DNA of 7,516 bases from Sedimentisphaerales bacterium (lineage in GTDB: Bacteria > Planctomycetota > Phycisphaerae > Sedimentisphaerales > Anaerobacaceae), in assembly GCA_016933985.1 (NCBI GenBank), contig JAFGTU010000269.1, positions 1-7,516 of the forward strand, in the 5' to 3' direction. A program made the translations under genes and the position numbers. How positions within the stretch are numbered: the stretch's first letter is position 1; every line of letters starts with the position of its first letter. Under the pieces are notes generated by a model. It did not search any database and had not been told where the DNA came from. It was given only the letters and a program-made list of their open reading frames with translations. Shown here one piece after another: positions 6,379-7,516 of the stretch.

Positions 6379-6927
6379 ATGGATACCAACAACAGATTCA
6401 AGGATGCTGACGAACGAAGGCAACTGCTCGGCTACGAATACGACCCCACAGAGCCGCTTTGCAAATTCGGCCCCGGTGGCGATTTCGTTTACCACTGGCC
6501 GTCCAGACCGGACGATTATTCGCAAATCACGCCCAACGCCCTGACTAAGCTGCTCAAAAAGCTCGTCCCACTCGTAAAAACCGCACCGCCTCAGTCGCCT
6601 AAGACACACCAGCCCCCCACTGTCCAGACGCCCCCCGAGCAGCAGCATATCATCTCATCAAAGGAAGAATTTGAAAATGCACCAAACCAAGATGCAGCCG
6701 GCAGAGCACCTCACGCCGCGCCAGCTACAATTATTAAGGGTGGTAGCCTCTTCTCTGGACAGCAGATCCTATTCCCCGACGATAGCCGAGCTCGCCGGCG
6801 AGTTGCGCATCAGCCGAAGCACCGTCTTCGAGCACATCGCAGAGCTGCGAAAAAAGGATTTACTGCGTGCCGCCCCCGGCAGGGCTCGCTCTTTGAAGCC
6901 GACTTCAAAAGCGCAAAAACTGCTTAG
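6379..6927 (+). CDS. Unrecognised ORF upstream of and overlapping lexA
   Basis: This is an open frame of 182 codons. Residues 1-100 look like a genuine protein: an acidic/polar start (MDTNNRFKDADERRQLLGYE), an aromatic stretch at 28-40 (CKFGPGGDFVYHW), a possible helix at 52-67 (NALTKLLKKLVPLV) and a proline-rich stretch at 69-87. Codons there mostly end in G or C, as in the other genes. From residue 100 the frame overlaps lexA by 251 nt in another phase and becomes Arg/Ala-rich (SRARRRVAHQPKHRLRAHRR), the look of a shadow reading. Either the long overlap is real or an original stop near the lexA start has been lost. There is no Shine-Dalgarno before the ATG. No membrane segment or known motif was seen, and function is unknown. 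The position suggests cotranscription with lexA. Confidence 0.5.
   Translation: MDTNNRFKDADERRQLLGYEYDPTEPLCKFGPGGDFVYHWPSRPDDYSQITPNALTKLLKKLVPLVKTAPPQSPKTHQPPTVQTPPEQQHIISSKEEFENAPNQDAAGRAPHAAPATIIKGGSLFSGQQILFPDDSRARRRVAHQPKHRLRAHRRAAKKGFTACRPRQGSLFEADFKSAKTA
6661..6667 (+). promoter_or_regulatory. Shine-Dalgarno site of lexA
   Basis: AAGGAAG precedes two in-frame starts: a TTG at 6671 (5 nt from AAGGA) and an ATG at 6677 (9 nt from the end of the motif). I prefer the ATG; the TTG would add only two residues. The site lies inside the upstream ORF, so lexA translation may be coupled to it. Confidence 0.6.
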
Positions 6928-7339
6928 CCGTATCGACGACGGCCACTCAGCACACCAGGACGCCCCCGGCAAGTCGATACCGCTGTGCGGCTGCGTGGCG
7001 GCCGGATCGCCTCTCCAGGCCATTGAAAACAAAGATACCCTCTCCCTTGAGTCATATTTCGGAATTGACGACGATACCTTCGCCCTTGAGGTCCGAGGCG
7101 ACAGCATGATTGACGATGGGATTTGCGACGGCGATTATGTCGTTTGCCGACGGGCCTGCACCGCACAGAACGGCCGGCTCGTCGTCGCCATACTCGATGA
7201 TGATAACGCTACCCTAAAGCGATTCTACAAAGAGGATTCCCGCGTCCGCCTGGATCCCGCCAATGATCAATACCAGCCGATCTATTCGAACAACTGCCGC
7301 ATTGACGCCGTCGTCGTAGGCTTAATCCGAAAGCTCTGA
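6677..7339 (+). CDS. lexA: LexA, SOS-response transcriptional repressor and self-cleaving S24 peptidase
   Basis: The protein has 220 residues, slightly longer than the usual 200 or so. Residues 12-85 form the winged-helix DNA-binding domain (LTPRQLQLLRVV, then SPTIAELAGELRISRSTVFE and HIAELRKKDLL), typical of LexA. After a linker (about 86-99), the S24 domain starts with the cleavage site VAAG at 107-110 (cut between A109 and G110). The catalytic dyad is intact: Ser143 in RGDSMID and Lys181 in NATLKRFY, with spacing close to that in Escherichia LexA. The protein should repress DNA-damage genes and cleave itself when RecA filaments form. The gene follows the ORF at 6379, overlapping it, and probably shares its transcript. 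No recA, imuB, dnaE2 or other usual target is in the window. Confidence 0.96.
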   Translation: MHQTKMQPAEHLTPRQLQLLRVVASSLDSRSYSPTIAELAGELRISRSTVFEHIAELRKKDLLRAAPGRARSLKPTSKAQKLLSRIDDGHSAHQDAPGKSIPLCGCVAAGSPLQAIENKDTLSLESYFGIDDDTFALEVRGDSMIDDGICDGDYVVCRRACTAQNGRLVVAILDDDNATLKRFYKEDSRVRLDPANDQYQPIYSNNCRIDAVVVGLIRKL

Positions 7340-7354
7340 ATGCCGCCCTTCCCG

Positions 7355-7516
7355 TCAGGCGCGGGCTAATAATTCGACCCTGCTCCCCGGCAATTCCTCG
7401 CACAGGACCTCGATGAAGCGCTCGACCATCATCCGCGCAGGCCAGGTCCGTGCGCCGCGCTGCCGATTCTCGTCCGCCCAAATAATTGCAAGCGGCATAA
7501 TCAAAGCCTCGACGCT
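7355..7516 (-). CDS. 3' end of an unrecognised gene convergent with lexA
   Basis: On the minus strand the frame is open from the window edge to TGA at 7357-7355, giving 53 residues. It starts SVEALIMPLAIIWADENRQR and ends with WPARMMVERFIEVLCEELPG and SRVELLARA. Codon choice is GC-ending and the composition is normal for a helical protein, unlike the Arg-rich competing frames. The stop codons of this gene and lexA are 15 bp apart, tail to tail, with no clear terminator between them. The end 'PGSRVELLAR' faintly recalls the tail of MT-A70-type adenine methyltransferases, but that is too little to name it. Confidence 0.6.
   Translation of the reverse strand, partial: SVEALIMPLAIIWADENRQRGARTWPARMMVERFIEVLCEELPGSRVELLARA

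Noticed and set aside
7209..7481. 90-codon minus-strand ORF at the right end
   Set aside because: Arg/Gly-rich shadow crossing the end of lexA; another minus frame gives a plausible protein C-terminus with a normal composition.

Overview
The window most likely comes from a planctomycete, probably of the Phycisphaerae type. This is inferred from gene content, not from a marker gene. It holds a large secreted BamB-like propeller protein fused to a methyltransferase-like domain, an exported protein with a PEP-CTERM tail (P-E-P, hydrophobic stretch, four arginines), and a secreted multidomain protein ending in a dockerin-like pair of D/N-rich repeats. That combination is typical of the group.

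Layout. Positions 1-2182 (minus) hold the 5' 727 codons of the propeller/methyltransferase gene, which runs off the left edge. Positions 2183-2808 are a divergent intergenic region. It contains a candidate promoter for the left gene, a series of four inverted repeats ending in a T-run, and a strong sigma70-type promoter with a structured leader for the next gene. Positions 2809-3759 (plus) encode the PEP-CTERM protein, closed by a clear intrinsic terminator at 3789-3822. Positions 4058-4249 (minus) carry a decayed dockerin-like domain with an in-frame TAG. Positions 4281-6086 (minus) encode a 601-residue secreted protein with a TTG start. Positions 6087-6378 are a second divergent region, with a good promoter for the minus gene and, on the other side, a tandem 11-bp repeat and a 12-bp perfect palindrome. 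Positions 6379-6927 (plus) are an unrecognised ORF whose 3' half overlaps lexA out of frame. Positions 6677-7339 (plus) are a complete lexA. Positions 7355-7516 (minus) are the 3' end of a convergent unknown gene.

Functionally, the left three quarters is a set of separately transcribed cell-surface or exported proteins. The right end is regulatory: LexA, the SOS repressor, with its cleavage site and Ser/Lys dyad intact, preceded by a small unknown ORF and possible operator elements. No phage, CRISPR, IS element, tRNA or rRNA was seen. No clearly new multi-gene system is visible. The best leads are the ORF overlapping lexA, the repeat/palindrome block upstream of it, the inverted-repeat series at 2398-2500, and the mosaic propeller/coiled-coil/methyltransferase protein.
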